Source: Paramecium sonneborni
Taxonomy: Eukaryota > Ciliophora > Oligohymenophorea > Peniculida > Parameciidae
DNA length: 64,000 nt
Assembly: GCA_905182985.1 (NCBI GenBank)
Contig: CAJJDN010000036.1
Span: 188,982-252,981, forward strand
Direction of reading: 5' to 3'
The notes under the pieces are model-generated. The model was not told the origin of the DNA. It saw nothing but the letters and a program-made list of their open reading frames with translations, and did no database searches. Both the position numbers and the translations under genes were made by a program. Below are positions 1 through 11,924 of this stretch, piece by piece (positions within the stretch are counted from its first letter, which is position 1; each line of letters starts with the position of its first letter).

Positions 1-760
1 GCAACAGTTGATCTCTTTTAACCAATAGCAACGTAAATGCAATATAATTATTTATTCTTATCACCAGAATCAAAGTTTGGTTTTTAATTAATGATTGTAT
101 CAATAGCAATAGCTGTCTTTCCTGTTTATCTATCACCAATAATCAATTCTCTTTATCCTCTACCAATTGGTACTAAACAATCAACTGCTTTTAATCCAGT
201 TTACATAGGTTCATGAACACTCTTCCTTGGAATAATTCCTGGTGCTTTTAATTCAACTCTTCTTCTTGTATTAGTTTTAATTGGACCATGTCCATCAATT
301 GGATTACCAAGAGCATCAAATACTCTTCCCAACATTTCCATACCTATAGGGACATCAACAATAGCTCCTGTTCTTTTAACAATATCTCCTTCTTAGATTT
401 CTCTAGAATAATTATATTTAAATTAAATACCTGTCGTTACCCAACACGACAATACCAACATTATCTGTTTCCAAATTCAAGGCCATACCTCTAACTCCTG
501 AACTAAATTCAACCATTTCTCCTGCTTATACTTATGTCAATCCAAAAACTCTAGCAATACCATCACCAATCGATATGACTGTACCATATTCTTTTATGTC
601 GTTCTAAATTATCACTATATTCTTTTACCAATTAAGAGATATTTTTAATTTTGTCTTCTAATACACTTGAAGCCTCTCCGATACCCAATTTCTTTGAGAA
701 TCCCATTGATGGTAAATACCAAAGTGATTTCCTCAATACAGATGTGTACCCTCGTATCAT
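1..760 (-). CDS. ATP5F1A: ATP synthase F1 subunit alpha (N-terminal part; gene runs off the left edge)
   Basis: Mitochondrial F1Fo ATP synthase alpha subunit, the non-catalytic nucleotide-binding partner of beta. Reading the minus strand from ATG 760 gives a basic leader, then [11 protein letters not shown], the Walker A loop GDRQTGKT and VPIGRGQRELIIGD, all hallmarks of the family. About 230 residues are present out of the usual 510-550, so the C-terminal half lies outside the window. Two tiny introns are needed and restore the conserved frame: 604-628 (25 nt) and 403-430 (28 nt). TAA and TAG occur in conserved glutamine positions. The start is the only ATG before the mitochondrial-type leader. 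The stop of the next gene lies 53 bp upstream. Confidence 0.95.
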
Positions 761-813
761 AATTAATTTATTTAAATTAAATCTTCAAATTAAGAACATA
801 AATAGTTAATATA

Positions 814-3800
814 TCAATCTTGCTTTCCTTCTTTCTAATCATAATGTACCAATATCTTTATCTATGGAACTTAAAAGTTCAAATAAGCTTAACTCTTTTC
901 TTCTGGACTCAATTCATCTCCACTCATATTCATTGATTAACATCTCCATTTTGTATATTACTTCGTTATTTCAGAAAACTCATTCAAAGCTACCTTTAAA
1001 TATTTATATTTATTGTCTGACAAGATGATTGTTCTCTTTTTACTTGGATTCCTATATTCATTCCTTCTCTCAAACACTATCTATTTATCTGATGGAATTT
1101 CTTCCTTATCATCTTATCTCTACACCTAGATAATAATGTTCTAGTTTTCTTGATGTTACTCATTCTTCTAAGCCAGTTTCTCTTTTAGATTCTATAAAAT
1201 GCTTAAGTCTTTATGGATTGGAAACTCTTTCAATTGAATCTTAACTTATTCTATATTCATCATGAATCTAGTATATTTCAAATATATATAATCTGCCTAG
1301 TTATTTAATCATATTTATACTATTAATTATTTCTCCTCTTTTCTATTCTCATAAAAACTGAAATTCTTTCTTGGCTTTGATGCTATCAAATATTACTATT
1401 CAAACAACTACTCATCCATCACTGAAATTTTATTATTTCTATATTGGTGGCATATCCTATACAAGAGAAAACTCATGAATACTGTTCTAACTGTCTTAGA
1501 CCAATGAAGAAAAAATTCAAAACATATTGGCTCAAATAATAGATCTATCAAAGCTTTTCTAAATTCTATGGGGAATTTCAAAAAGTTAGTATAAATTAAT
1601 TTCAAGACAGTTGCTATTGCTATTGCATGTTCTGATTATGTTAATACAATTCTTATTCCATTTAAAAAGAATGGGTAATCAAAAATTGTTAATGTTTGGG
1701 GGCATTAATTTATTATTAAGCTTAATAAATCAAATACCTATATGACTTAATCAGATTAATACAAGCTAATTATTAAAACAGATCTTACTTTGTTTTGTTA
1801 AATAATATCATCACAATAATATTTATTATGTTGACATTAGTAGATATTGCCATCACACAATCAAAAAAGAATGCTGTGTATTTTTCTTTTAACTTTAATT
1901 CACATAGTAATGATTTTAACAATCGCTTATATCCAGGCACATGCTACCATTAGATATTGTTTTTCTGTAAAATTTATTGGATATATGTGCAAAAATCAAT
2001 GATAAAATATTGATAAACTAAACTCCTTTTCCCTAATGTCAATTTCCATTAGTCTTCACTCATACATTGATTTGATTAATAATGCTGGTTTTAAGACAGA
2101 TAATTGTAATAGTATGTTTACCAATCAAATATCATTGCCACCTATTCATTTACAAATACATCTTATTCTTCCAGTTAAAACTCATTCCCCCTCCATTCTA
2201 TTAGTTATGGATCATTGGGTTTATTTATACATTTTAAAAATTAGTCTTTGAAATAATAGATTCTAATGAAAGCTAGCACAAGGAATCTAATCATAAATTT
2301 TCTCTCATTCTATTATTAGGATTTTATTGGAACTTTAAGAAGTACCCAATTTAAGGTTTGTTACATGAACTCTGAATAATGTATATTAACTGAATTTTTG
2401 AGTTCCAATTGTTTTTTTGACAATTATTTACATTCTTCGAAATATCCTAAAGAATGTAATCGAAACTCTCCTCTATCAATAATTACAAATAAAATTTCAT
2501 AACAAACTTCTCTTAAATTGTCATCCAATTTATCTATATATTTTGTTATTTGTTCAGCAATCTTAATAAAATATTCTTGAGCTTTAAATAAGTCTTCTTA
2601 GTTCTTATAAAAGAATTATTTTGAATTTGTATCTTTGTCAGTCCTTTGAACTTCCTCTAATAATTACTAGCTAATTGTCAAGGCTTAATGTTAAAGAATA
2701 GTTCTATTTGGATCATTATGACTTAATGATTGCATCTTAAACATAGATTCATATAACTTTTAAAAGATATTAATAATTTCAGCAATCTAAGCAACTGATT
2801 TGGAACTACAAATATTAACACCTAATGTGCATCCATTCTCAGTTCTTATACCTACTAGTTTCTATTTAAGAAATCTAGGAAGTTTAACATTGAACTTACA
2901 CTAAATTGTACCAACTTTATTACCTTTACACCATAAACTTTTATTAATAGTAGTTTTGAATTATTAATACAATTTAAAATCTTCTTCACCATCTTCTTAA
3001 ATTAATTTATGTAAAGCAATAAAGGTTTCTGCAAATAAATTTTAGTCAATAATTAAGTCTCCCCCTTACTTCTCTTTTAATGATTTTATAGAACAAATTC
3101 CAGGAGATTAAAATTCATTTACTTTATTAATACTCCAAATACAAATCTACAATGAACTATTATACATTTCATTTGATGGTAACTCTATACTAAGAATAGG
3201 TAAATCGAAAGAACTATTCCAAGTTGTTCTAAACATCATTTCTTATAGAAAATTATTCAAAGATAAATTAAAACCTCTTAAATAAGCAGGATTGTAAAAA
3301 CTTTCAGAATTTGGAGATGTAAAATTCATTTTTCTTGTTACTAGTCTTAAATTAAAGACATAAGCTTTGTCTTTTATACTTTAAATATAACTACAATCAA
3401 CCTCAATAGGATTTATGTCAATTTATAATATTTAAGCCATTTACATATCAAAAGACAACCTACCTTTACCAATTGAATAATCAAAATGAATAGGTCCACT
3501 GATAATATCAAATATTGGAATCTCTAAATTTGCAATAATATTCTTCTCTTCAAAAAGATAAAATTCTAGTTTCTTCTCATGTAACTCAATTATATTGGCT
3601 TGAATTTGTGTTTCAATAACTTTTTTCCACTAAGGTTAGTTAATTATTTACAGCATGTTTACCATCCAGATCTATGTGATTTGGTGTTTCAATAAGAATA
3701 TTTCCTGCTAATTTTATATTGAAATGACAAGACTTAGTAGGATATTGAAGACGAAGATTTTCAAATATAATATTAAACTTCATCGGTTCAGGATTCATAA

Positions 3801-3891
3801 ATGAACAACCAGTTCTATTAGGTCCAGGTGACTTAGCAAATTGATGTAAATTATGATGTTGATGATCATGATGTCCACATACACCTCCCAT
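814..3891 (-). CDS. large protein with DUF1765-like C-terminal half and possible N-myristoylation signal
   Basis: Multi-exon gene read from ATG 3891 to TGA 814, roughly 950 residues. The N-terminus is MGGVCGHH, a glycine at position 2 followed by a cysteine, compatible with myristoylation plus palmitoylation; after it comes a beta-rich stretch reminiscent of an NT-C2 membrane-binding domain. The C-terminal half is helical, with the run SEHAIAIATVLKLIY followed by FFLHWSKTVRTVFMSFLLYRI, which recalls the fungal DUF1765 family; that assignment is from memory and is not certain. The tail is charged. Introns of about 23-24 nt (for example near 1770 and 1300) join the frames. It is divergent from NDUFA2, with only 21 bp between the two ATGs. 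Molecular role unknown. Confidence 0.7.
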
Positions 3892-3912
3892 TATTATTTT
3901 TATTATAATAAT

Positions 3913-4263
3913 ATGTCTTGGTACAAATAATTAGGAAACTCAGTAAAAGAATTAAGATTTGTCTTCTGCTAAACATGTGGCAGATCTGAAGGCATTAGGT
4001 ATACATTACATATTTATATCTAGAAATCTTGTTACTAAAAATTATTGGTAATGGAAGGATGCCAATCCTCAATTCCCATTTGTTGTCAGAGAATGTGAAT
4101 CTATTGATCCCTATGTCCTTATTAGATATAGTACAATTATGTCTCATATCTAGAATATGGTGTTGAAAAGAAGGCTTTGATTGGAAATCTTAATGAATCA
4201 GAATTAGAATAAGTACTTGGACAATTGGTTGCTCAATCCAATAAAGTGAATTCAACTATCTGA
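3913..4263 (+). CDS. NDUFA2: NADH:ubiquinone oxidoreductase subunit NDUFA2 (complex I B8)
   Basis: Small accessory subunit of mitochondrial complex I with a thioredoxin-like fold. After removing two introns (25 nt ending before NLVTKNYW, 23 nt before YGVEKKALI) the product is 100 residues, the normal family length. Family landmarks are visible: the N-terminal LGNSVKELRFVFCQ, then ANPQFPFVVREC with its ECxxxxPYxxxRYxxG pattern, and a C-terminal helix ending in a leucine-rich segment. One cysteine pair, the CQTC of the first strand and the EC of the second, matches the redox-type positions seen in some NDUFA2 proteins. TAA encodes Q in several places and TGA ends the gene. It is divergent from the DUF1765-like gene with almost no intergenic DNA. 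Confidence 0.9.
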
Positions 4264-4556
4264 TTAATGATATCATAATCAAATATACAATCAAAATATT
4301 TTATATACAACTCTTATTGCAATACATTTTCCTATTTCTTTTTATTTCTCTCTTCTCCTCGCTTCGCTATCTAATTTTTATTCATCACTAAACAATAAAT
4401 TTGTATATGTATTCATTTTAGACAAAATCAACTTTTTATTAGTTTATCTATTTCAACAAGAAATTAACATCCACTCCTAAATTCAATTAATAAGCAAAAA
4501 TAATATCATTACTATATATAAAACTTATATAAAATCATGAAAGCATAAACAATTTA

Positions 4557-5099
4557 TCATCCACAAATTTTGTATTTTTTCTTTCCCACTTTTTTACCAC
4601 AATTTCTACAATAATGTATTTTATCTTAACATTCTTCAAAACAAAATGGCAAAAAGAAAAGAGGTAAAAAAAATAGAAATAATAACCAGCAAGCAAGCCA
4701 TGTATGACACCCACTTCTATATTTTATAAAAGTTTGACCAGGTTTTCCACATTAGGAGCAAATTATATCTGCAGGATATGAGCATTCATCCACATTTACT
4801 CTTCTAATTTATTGTATTATGATCTTTTATATTATTTATTATATAATTTGATTATATTTATATTTAAATGCTTTTAATACAATGACAGGCTAAATTATAA
4901 CAGGACCATCTAAATTAACTTACTTGATACTTATATATGGTTATTATATTGGATTGTATTACTGATTAACTGGATATCCAAGAGGAACTCCTTAACCTTA
5001 ATTTATCTGTTGTTATTGTTAATAAGTTTATTATCCTATTGGTTAATTTGGTGTCTCCTTTTAAACTGGGTAATTATAAGCTTCAGTAGCCGGCTCCAT
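4557..5099 (-). CDS. LITAF-domain membrane protein, copy A
   Basis: Intronless frame of 180 residues. The first half is rich in P, Q, Y and N. The second half is a LITAF (SIMPLE-like) domain: CxxC in ICSQCG, a hydrophobic segment of about 25 residues (WLACWLLFLFFLPLFFLPFC), then HYCRNCG. In this family the two half-knuckles bind one zinc and the hydrophobic segment inserts in-plane into late-endosome or lysosome membranes; that function is family knowledge, not seen here. A second LITAF gene of the same strand and architecture lies just upstream (5389-5930), so the pair looks like a tandem duplication that has diverged strongly. TGA follows KYKICG. Confidence 0.88.
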
Positions 5100-5388
5100 T
5101 TTTTTAAACTAAATAATATTCAAACCTTATCAATAATAGTTATAAAGACTGAATTCTATATAATTTTATAGAATGTATACCCAGACATAAACAATAAGGA
5201 AGGAATTTGTTGAGTGATTAAAAATTTTGCAAAGATGTATTTTTTTATGATGATTAGAATTGTTTTAAAAGTTCATATGATTTTTAATTATATTTAATTT
5301 TACTATACTATTAACTAGAACCTTAGCAAGAAGTTTTATAATACTATTAGTTTTAGATTTTTGTTTTTAAATTATAAAATCGGAAGAG

Positions 5389-5930
5389 TCAACATAATTC
5401 ATATTCTTTCTATCCCACTATTTTGCCGCAATTTTAACATAAATGAATCTTATCCTTACAATCTTCTAAACAACAAGGTAACCAAAATAGAGGCCAACAT
5501 AAAAGTAAAACTAAAATTGATGCACAAATAGTTCCATTGCCTATTCTATTTTCAACTATTGTGATTCCAACTTATTGACAAAATTAACACTTAATCTAGA
5601 CAGGAAATCTCATTCCCTCAGCACTAATTTATATTGGGGTTGGAACTAAAATAGCCACATTAGTTATATAAGGTTATTAACTAAATTAGAACAAACAAAT
5701 AGTTACACTTATTAATATTATTGGCTTGTTTAATAACCTTAATTAACTGGTTAGCCATTAGGAATATTATTATCCATATAAGGCTAATTTGGTTGATTAG
5801 GATATTATGGAAATTATTGCGATTAGGCAGGATATTATTAAGGGTATTAAGGATATTATTCTGGGTATTGCTAGCTTATATAATTATTAGGATATTAGCC
5901 CTGTTAGTTGTTTGCTTAGTTATATTGCAT
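5389..5930 (-). CDS. LITAF-domain membrane protein, copy B
   Basis: After removal of one 26-nt intron (donor gtaac, acceptor tttag, near 5680) the product is 171 residues. The N-terminal half is made of QYP-like repeats (QYPNN, QYPEQYPQYPQQYP). The C-terminal half is a LITAF domain: KCQFCQ, a hydrophobic stretch (ILVLLLCWPLFWLPCC) and HLCQNCG. Most N-terminal glutamines are TAA or TAG, which is why the region looks empty in the standard code. Same strand and domain order as the neighbour at 4557-5099, with 289 bp between them. It probably sits on the cytosolic face of endosomal membranes, by family analogy. Confidence 0.87.
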
Positions 5931-6193
5931 AAAAATTAAATTATTTAATACTAGTATTTTATATTTTCTTTTTTATTCTTTTATAAAGAGGAGTCATTTC
6001 ATTCTTAACTAAATCTCAAGCTTTTTACAATCTTGATAAATAAATTTGACAATGATCATTTATTTAGGCAATTATAATTTTAGAAGATTAATACATCTAA
6101 ATCTAAGTGATATTGAATTTGATAATTTATAATAATAGAATTGATTTTTGGATCAAGAATATAAATAAAATAATCAAATAAACCTTAAAGTTT

Positions 6194-7268
6194 TCATTGA
6201 AAATATCGTCGTTCTAAATTTTAAAAGTTTGTTAATTATTATTATTATTATTATTATTAAAGCTTTTTTATTTCTTTTTATTTTAGATAATTTTTTATTT
6301 TTTCTGTTTATTCTAATTACTCTATTTTATAATTGTTTAAGAAACTTTGAGATACTTTGAAGTATTTTGAACACTTTTTGGTATAATCAACATTTAATTA
6401 TAAATCGAATCTTGAGAGATTTATGAATTAAGTAATATTATCTAAAATGTCTTTATTTCTTTTAGAATTATGGCCTCCATCACAAAACTCAAGTATTTTA
6501 TAAGATTTACATCTTTCATAGAGTCGCTGTGAATGTCCTGAATCAATTAAGTTATCATTTATTCCATGAATAAAATAAAATCGCTTGCTATAGCTTTAAA
6601 TACTAACATGATTAATAGGAGATACATGGTTAATATCAAATTATGCCTCATCAATTATTTTTTTTCTTATCTAAGAAATTGAAGCTTAGAAAAGGAATGA
6701 GAAGTATCCTAAAAATTATTTTGCTAATCCTTCTATAACAGTTATTAAATTTGTAAAAGCACTATCAGCAATATAAGTTGTAATTCGAGGTTCTTAAGAT
6801 AACATAAGTGCAGTCACAGCTCCCATGCTTCTTCCCCATAAAATAAATTCATCAACTTTTCCAAAACGCCATTCAATATAGTTCATTAATTCTTTAACAT
6901 CTTCTTTTTCATAAAAACCCATGGTAACATATTATCCTTCTGATAAACCACATCCTGCAAAATCAAATACACATAGATTAACTCCAATACTTAAAATTCT
7001 CTCAAGTTACTGCATTCCTTCAAATCTACAACTTGAATTCCCATGTAGATAAATTAAACATCGATGATGTATCTATTATGTTATAAAATAGCTAGCTTAA
7101 AGTTTTAATTATCTAGATGTAAATTCAAAATCCTCTCTAGTAACTGGAACTCCTTAAATAATCGACAATTCAGGACCTAATTAAGCTTAATATAATACCT
7201 AAAAGCCGTGTTGAATATGTGCTTTTTGGTGGTCTAATTATCAATTAACAAATTTCATTCACGAACAT
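6194..7268 (-). CDS. ABHD17-like alpha/beta hydrolase
   Basis: Serine hydrolase of the ABHD17 type, a family known for depalmitoylating membrane proteins. From ATG 7268 the start reads FVNEICQLIIRPPKSTYS, close to the PP-x-P/S-TY entry of ABHD17 proteins. Then follow YLHGNSSC (oxyanion region), GCGLSEG, the nucleophile elbow GRSMGA, and a late HGINDNLID (acid) and GGHNS (histidine). One 22-nt intron near residue 24. The enzyme domain ends near 6430; a glutamine- and lysine-rich tail, including eight Q encoded by a TAA run at 6236-6262, continues in frame to TGA 6194. The tail could be genuine or partly 3' noncoding with a missed stop. 350 residues in all. Confidence 0.85.
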
Positions 7269-7496
7269 TAATTTTAATAGATTAAATTTTTATTATAGCA
7301 TTCATTCTAGAATTCCTATATAATTAGTAATTTCTTAAAGTTTAAATACTTTTCATTCAAAAATACAAAGATAATACTCTGATTACTAAAATTAGAGTAG
7401 TTTTGGAACTCGGATTATTAAAAGTAGCTCAAAAAAATTAAGGAATCAATGAAAATCTTAAAAAAGTGTTGTAGAAATAATATTTATGTATATTTA

Positions 7497-8944
7497 TCAT
7501 TATTTTTTAGTGCTGTTTTGAAGTAACATTTCAAGATTATCATTTTATTCAACTAAATTTTGCATTCTACAATTATTACAATAGTTTACTCTTCTTCCAA
7601 TAATGCTATTTGATTCTCTCTTTCAATTTATTATTAAACGACTGTATTTAAGTAATCGTTTTCTTCAATTAATGATTTAATCTTCTCTTCAAGTGCTTCG
7701 ACCTATTCTCCTTAAGGTTCTTAGAATTTATCTGCTTATTGAAGCTTCTATTATAACTATTCATATTTGGTTTTCCAATTATGAACTTCTTTTTAACTTT
7801 ATTAAGTCTTGATATATTAATAAAAAATACCATAGAAATAAGCTTATTTTTCTCATTTGTCAATTATTATAATTATTCTTTTTTTGGATTACTGTCTTAT
7901 TAAGCTATTAATGAATTTAATCTTTCATTTTCTGATATTAATCCATGAACTTTCTCTTCCAAATCAGTAACTAAAAATTAAATTTGCTATTCTTCAGCTT
8001 AATTTTTTTCCGAATATTATTATTCTAATTCTTTGTATTTTTTCATCTATTCTGACAATTGTTTTTAAGCCTCATTTATTTATTTTTGCAAGAAATCTAA
8101 TTGTTGACTATTATATGAAATCTGCTTGTTAAGTTCTTGGATTTCTCCTTAAGGTTAATCCTAAGCCTTTTACAATAATCTAAGAATAAATAAAATAAAT
8201 ACTCCATGTTCAAATTTTGTAATTAATCATTTTATTAAATTAATGTTTTAATTTTGCCTTCCATTTCATTTAGAAATTAAGTGTTATAGGTTTTTTTTTC
8301 TTATTCTAATTTTTTTAATTTGGCAGTTAATAATTAGTGTCTTTCTTTTTCTTTGGCTAATTCTTCAACAATTTACTAGGCATTTGTAGGTTATGAAATT
8401 GCTGGCCCCATTCCTGAACCTCCAACTTTCTAAATTTAAGGAGATTTATTTTATTGCAATTATTATTGTTATAATTTAGCTAAGTTTGTGGTTTCATTTA
8501 GCAATTAGCTTTTAGGCATAGGAGAATACATTAATTATTAATTAATTTATTCTGGAACTTGCTTTTAATCTAAGATTATAAGAATTTAATACTCATGAAT
8601 TTCATTTAATCTTTCATTGGTGTTGCCTATCTCTAAGAGTAATCATTTTAAATTTTATTCATACCACCATTACTGATATATTAACTAGTTTTAGTTGCTT
8701 ATTAATTTCTTAAAGATTATAAATATATTTATTACTAAATATTAGTTAATGGAGCAGCATTTCTATTTTAAGCAAAAGCAGGATCTGCAGATTACATTCT
8801 TCCAGGAGCAGCGGCTTATTTTTATTAGAGTAATTATTGTTGATTTTATGAGTAAGTAGAAATTTATCTTTCATTTCCTACTGCTTTTTGAGTTTAAGGA
8901 TATTTGTTTTCTTCTTAATTTTCAATTCCCTTATTTTAATTTGT

Positions 8945-8975
<31 letters not shown>

Positions 8976-9393
8976 TATTATTGTTATTATTGTTATTATT
9001 ATTACTGTTACTATTGTTTATAAAATAATTGATTAAATTCTTTAGCTGTGAATTAAACATTCTAATATCTTGGATCTACCTTTTATTAAGGTTATTATTA
9101 TTAAGTCTGTTAATATTATTATTATTATTGCATATTAGGATATTATTATTTTTAAGGGTAGTTTTAATAATTTTGTGCTTATTATTATGAATGTTATTGA
9201 GGTTATTGATAGTTTTTTGAGTCTTGTTATTATGGTATCATTTACCTACCATAATATTATTGTTATCCAAATGTTTCTTGGAAGCAACCTTAATTAGGCA
9301 TTTATTTTTGTTATTTAGGAGGCATCTATTGATATTTAGGTTAAGGATATCCATTAACACCATAATCGACTGGCTGATTTTGAAATTTAATCA
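7497..9393 (-). CDS. Q/N-rich protein with long coiled coil, unrecognised
   Basis: Starts at ATG 9393 with a prion-like N-terminus: MIKFQNQPVDYGVNGYPQPK, then many Q, Y, P, and two long glutamine runs encoded mainly by TAA around 8945-9010. Downstream the composition changes to E, K, L, I and Q with heptad-like spacing over several hundred residues, typical of a coiled coil. The end is VNYCNNCRMQ, a CxxC pair, shortly before TGA 7497. Total length does not divide by three, so at least one short intron is present but not placed. No enzyme motif is seen. Possible scaffold or cytoskeletal protein; function unknown. Confidence 0.65.
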
Positions 9394-9573
9394 TTAACGA
9401 TATTTATTTATTATTAATTATTTTATACTATCATATAAGATAATAAAATGGGAAAGTAATGAGACAGAAAAGATTTTATAAATAATTTATAAATAAACAA
9501 AAGAGATAAAATGATTCGAGATAGAAAATGAATAAGCACATAATAAATAATTTATTGTTTGATTTACTAATAA

Positions 9574-9972
9574 TCAATAAACCATTGGTAAATATTTGTA
9601 AACTCTTTCAATAATTGCAGGAATATCAGCTCCTTATACTTCATCTACCAATCTGCCTTCCTAATAAAAGACAAATCTAGGTTTACTGCTAGGCTCTCTA
9701 TCTAATTGAGATTTGAATAATATGTTACTAAATTTATCATGTTTATAAGTAACGATTTTACTATAACCAAGAGTGTATATGTCTACTCTTTTTTCAAAAT
9801 CATCTATGCTTGTCTATAATGTTTTATATGTTGGATGCATCATTTCACATGGACCACACCAATCAGGATGAACATCTAGCAATACCAACTTTTTATTTTC
9901 AGAACTTATTAGATTTAGAAATTATTCTTCATCTTTAATAACATTCACAACTTATTATTATTTAGGAGGCAT
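9574..9972 (-). CDS. thioredoxin-domain protein
   Basis: Single-exon frame of 132 residues. It carries the active site WCGPC in the context LLDVHPDWCGPCEMM and the later cis-proline-containing strand KPRFVFYQEG, so it is a complete thioredoxin fold. The N-terminal PPKQQQVVNVIKDEEQF resembles the thioredoxin module of flagellar NME8/TXNDC3 and outer-arm dynein light chains 3 and 5, which would fit a ciliate, but a plain cytosolic thioredoxin is equally possible. TAA and TAG encode several Q. 66 bp separate its ATG from the stop of the Trm8 gene. Confidence 0.88.
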
Positions 9973-10037
9973 TTAATAAATATATTATTTTTAATATTAA
10001 TTTAAGTTACATTAATGTATTTTTATTAATCTGTATG

Positions 10038-10904
10038 TCACACTTTTTCACAAACTATTATAAATTTAGATCCTTTGTTTCTTTCAACTTTCTGTCCCTC
10101 TTCAGTTGAATTCCAAATCAATTTTGCAGCAGAATCCTATTCTACATCTTAAATTCGTTTAAACTGTAAATAATTCTTTCATTAATACCATCTTATGCTT
10201 TTCAAGATGTAAAACATGCCAATTATGTAATTCTTCTACATCAGTAATACAATATATTCTTCCACTTGGTTTCAATAAATAAGCATATTCTGAAAGCAGT
10301 CCTGGATTTACTATTCTTCTTCTATAATTTTTCTTTTTAAAATGTGGATCTGGAAAACAAATGAAGATTTTTTCTAAACTGTTTTTTCTAAAATACTGAG
10401 GTAAATGTCTCATTGTATTGGTACGAATCACTGAAACATTATGAGCTTAACCTTCATTTCTTAAAGCTCTTATTTTTTCACCCACATAATTAACCACCTT
10501 ACCTCTTATTTCCATTCCAAAAGTATGTTTATCTGGATAATTCTCACTTAATGCAAAACATAATCCACCAAATCCACAACCACTTTATCATTTTATATAT
10601 ATAAATACATGTCAAGAAAATCTACAATGGATTTTGAATTTTCAGGATTCACTTAATCATCATAACTAATAGGATATTCTAATGTATTTAAATATAACTT
10701 TAAAGGATCTTTTCCAAATCTTTTTGGATAGTGTAATGACCAATCTACTTAATTATAATTTAGTGGATAAGGAAATAATGTTTCATTTAATGGATTTACA
10801 TGAGCATGCATTCTAAAATCTGCTTTTTTTGGCTTTTCAATCTTCACTTTCTTTTCTATTTATTCAATCTAATTATCCTTATTTTATTCTTATGTTGTGT
10901 TCAT
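10038..10904 (-). CDS. TRM8: tRNA (guanine-N7-)-methyltransferase, Trm8/METTL1
   Basis: Catalytic subunit that makes m7G46 in tRNAs, normally working with a WD-repeat partner (Trm82/WDR4). Two introns, 26 nt before GCGFGG and 25 nt before KRIQDVEQD, give 271 residues, the expected size. Visible landmarks: KADFRMHAHVNPL and YPLNY near the start, the SAM site DIGCGFGGL, the acidic GMEIRGKVV after strand 2, and the family signature FPDPHFKKKNYRRR. The C-terminal half ends with FIIVCEKV before TGA. TAA/TAG glutamines are abundant in the N-terminal extension. No partner subunit is nearby. Confidence 0.94.
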
Positions 10905-11139
10905 AATTATTTATTTATTTATTAACAATTTATTAAAAATTAATTTCTTTTGTCATAATCAAAATTTTTAATTATTAACTAAAATAACTAAAATTTAGAG
11001 AGTTCAAAACCTAATTTACTATTCTTTTAAGAAGATATATAATGATGTTAAATAACAAAATCAAATGGAAATCTTATTATATTTTTATTTACTTGATATA
11101 TATTTAATAATTATTATATTATATAGCAGTTAAAGTTTG

Positions 11140-11866
11140 ATGTCCATAAATACTTCAATACCTTACTATCGCAATTCTTCAAGGGAAATTAATAAGACTA
11201 TTAGAGAGATTGTCTAAGCTGAAGCAATTAAAAGTGCCAGAATGTTAAGTAGAGACAAAGTCAAAGTTAAATAAAATACTTCAATTGGGGATTGTAATCA
11301 ATATACTATCCTTAGTGAATAGAAGTAAAAGATAAGTGAATAATTCCTTTTATGACAATACAAGTAATTCTTAAAATGAAAATTCTAACATTCTTTCTGT
11401 ATATTTAGTCAATGCTTTTCAGGAAAAAAAAGAAAATCTTCAAAGAATTTAGATGTAGGATATCACAAATAAGAATAAATTTGATGAAAACAAACAGAGA
11501 GAAATCAAATATCTTATGAGAATTGCAGCTTTAGAAAAGGAATCATCTAAACTAACTGAATTAGCTACTAAATTGAAAAAAGAAAACTAATTATTAAAAT
11601 AATAAAATAATCAAGATTTAATCATATATCAATTATAAGAAGCGCTTAATATATCTAAGAGTGAGAATTCAACTCTTAAAAAACAAATTACTCAACTTTA
11701 GAATTCGAATACCCCTTGCTTTAATAATAGTGTTTATCGTGTTTAAAAGCACTAAACTCTTACTACAAATCACACAGTCAATAATACTAATAATATATCT
11801 CAGGACAATGTTAAATTTAAAGAGCACATTCCTAGTTATTTAATCGCTCTAAGTTTAGCTGAATGA
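11140..11866 (+). CDS. small coiled-coil protein, unrecognised
   Basis: Reading from ATG 11140 gives SINTSIPYYRNSSREINK, a basic N-terminus. After one probable intron (about 40 nt, 11331-11370, long for this genome and therefore tentative) the frame continues through an E, K, L and N-rich coiled coil (YLMRIAALEKESSKLTELA) to TGA 11864. About 225 residues. No domain is recognised. It could be a basal-body or cytoskeletal coiled-coil protein, but that is only suggested by composition. Confidence 0.55.
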
Positions 11867-11924
11867 TTGTGTATTATTAAATACATACTTTGTGAATATA
11901 TGAATATATAATTTATTATTCTTA

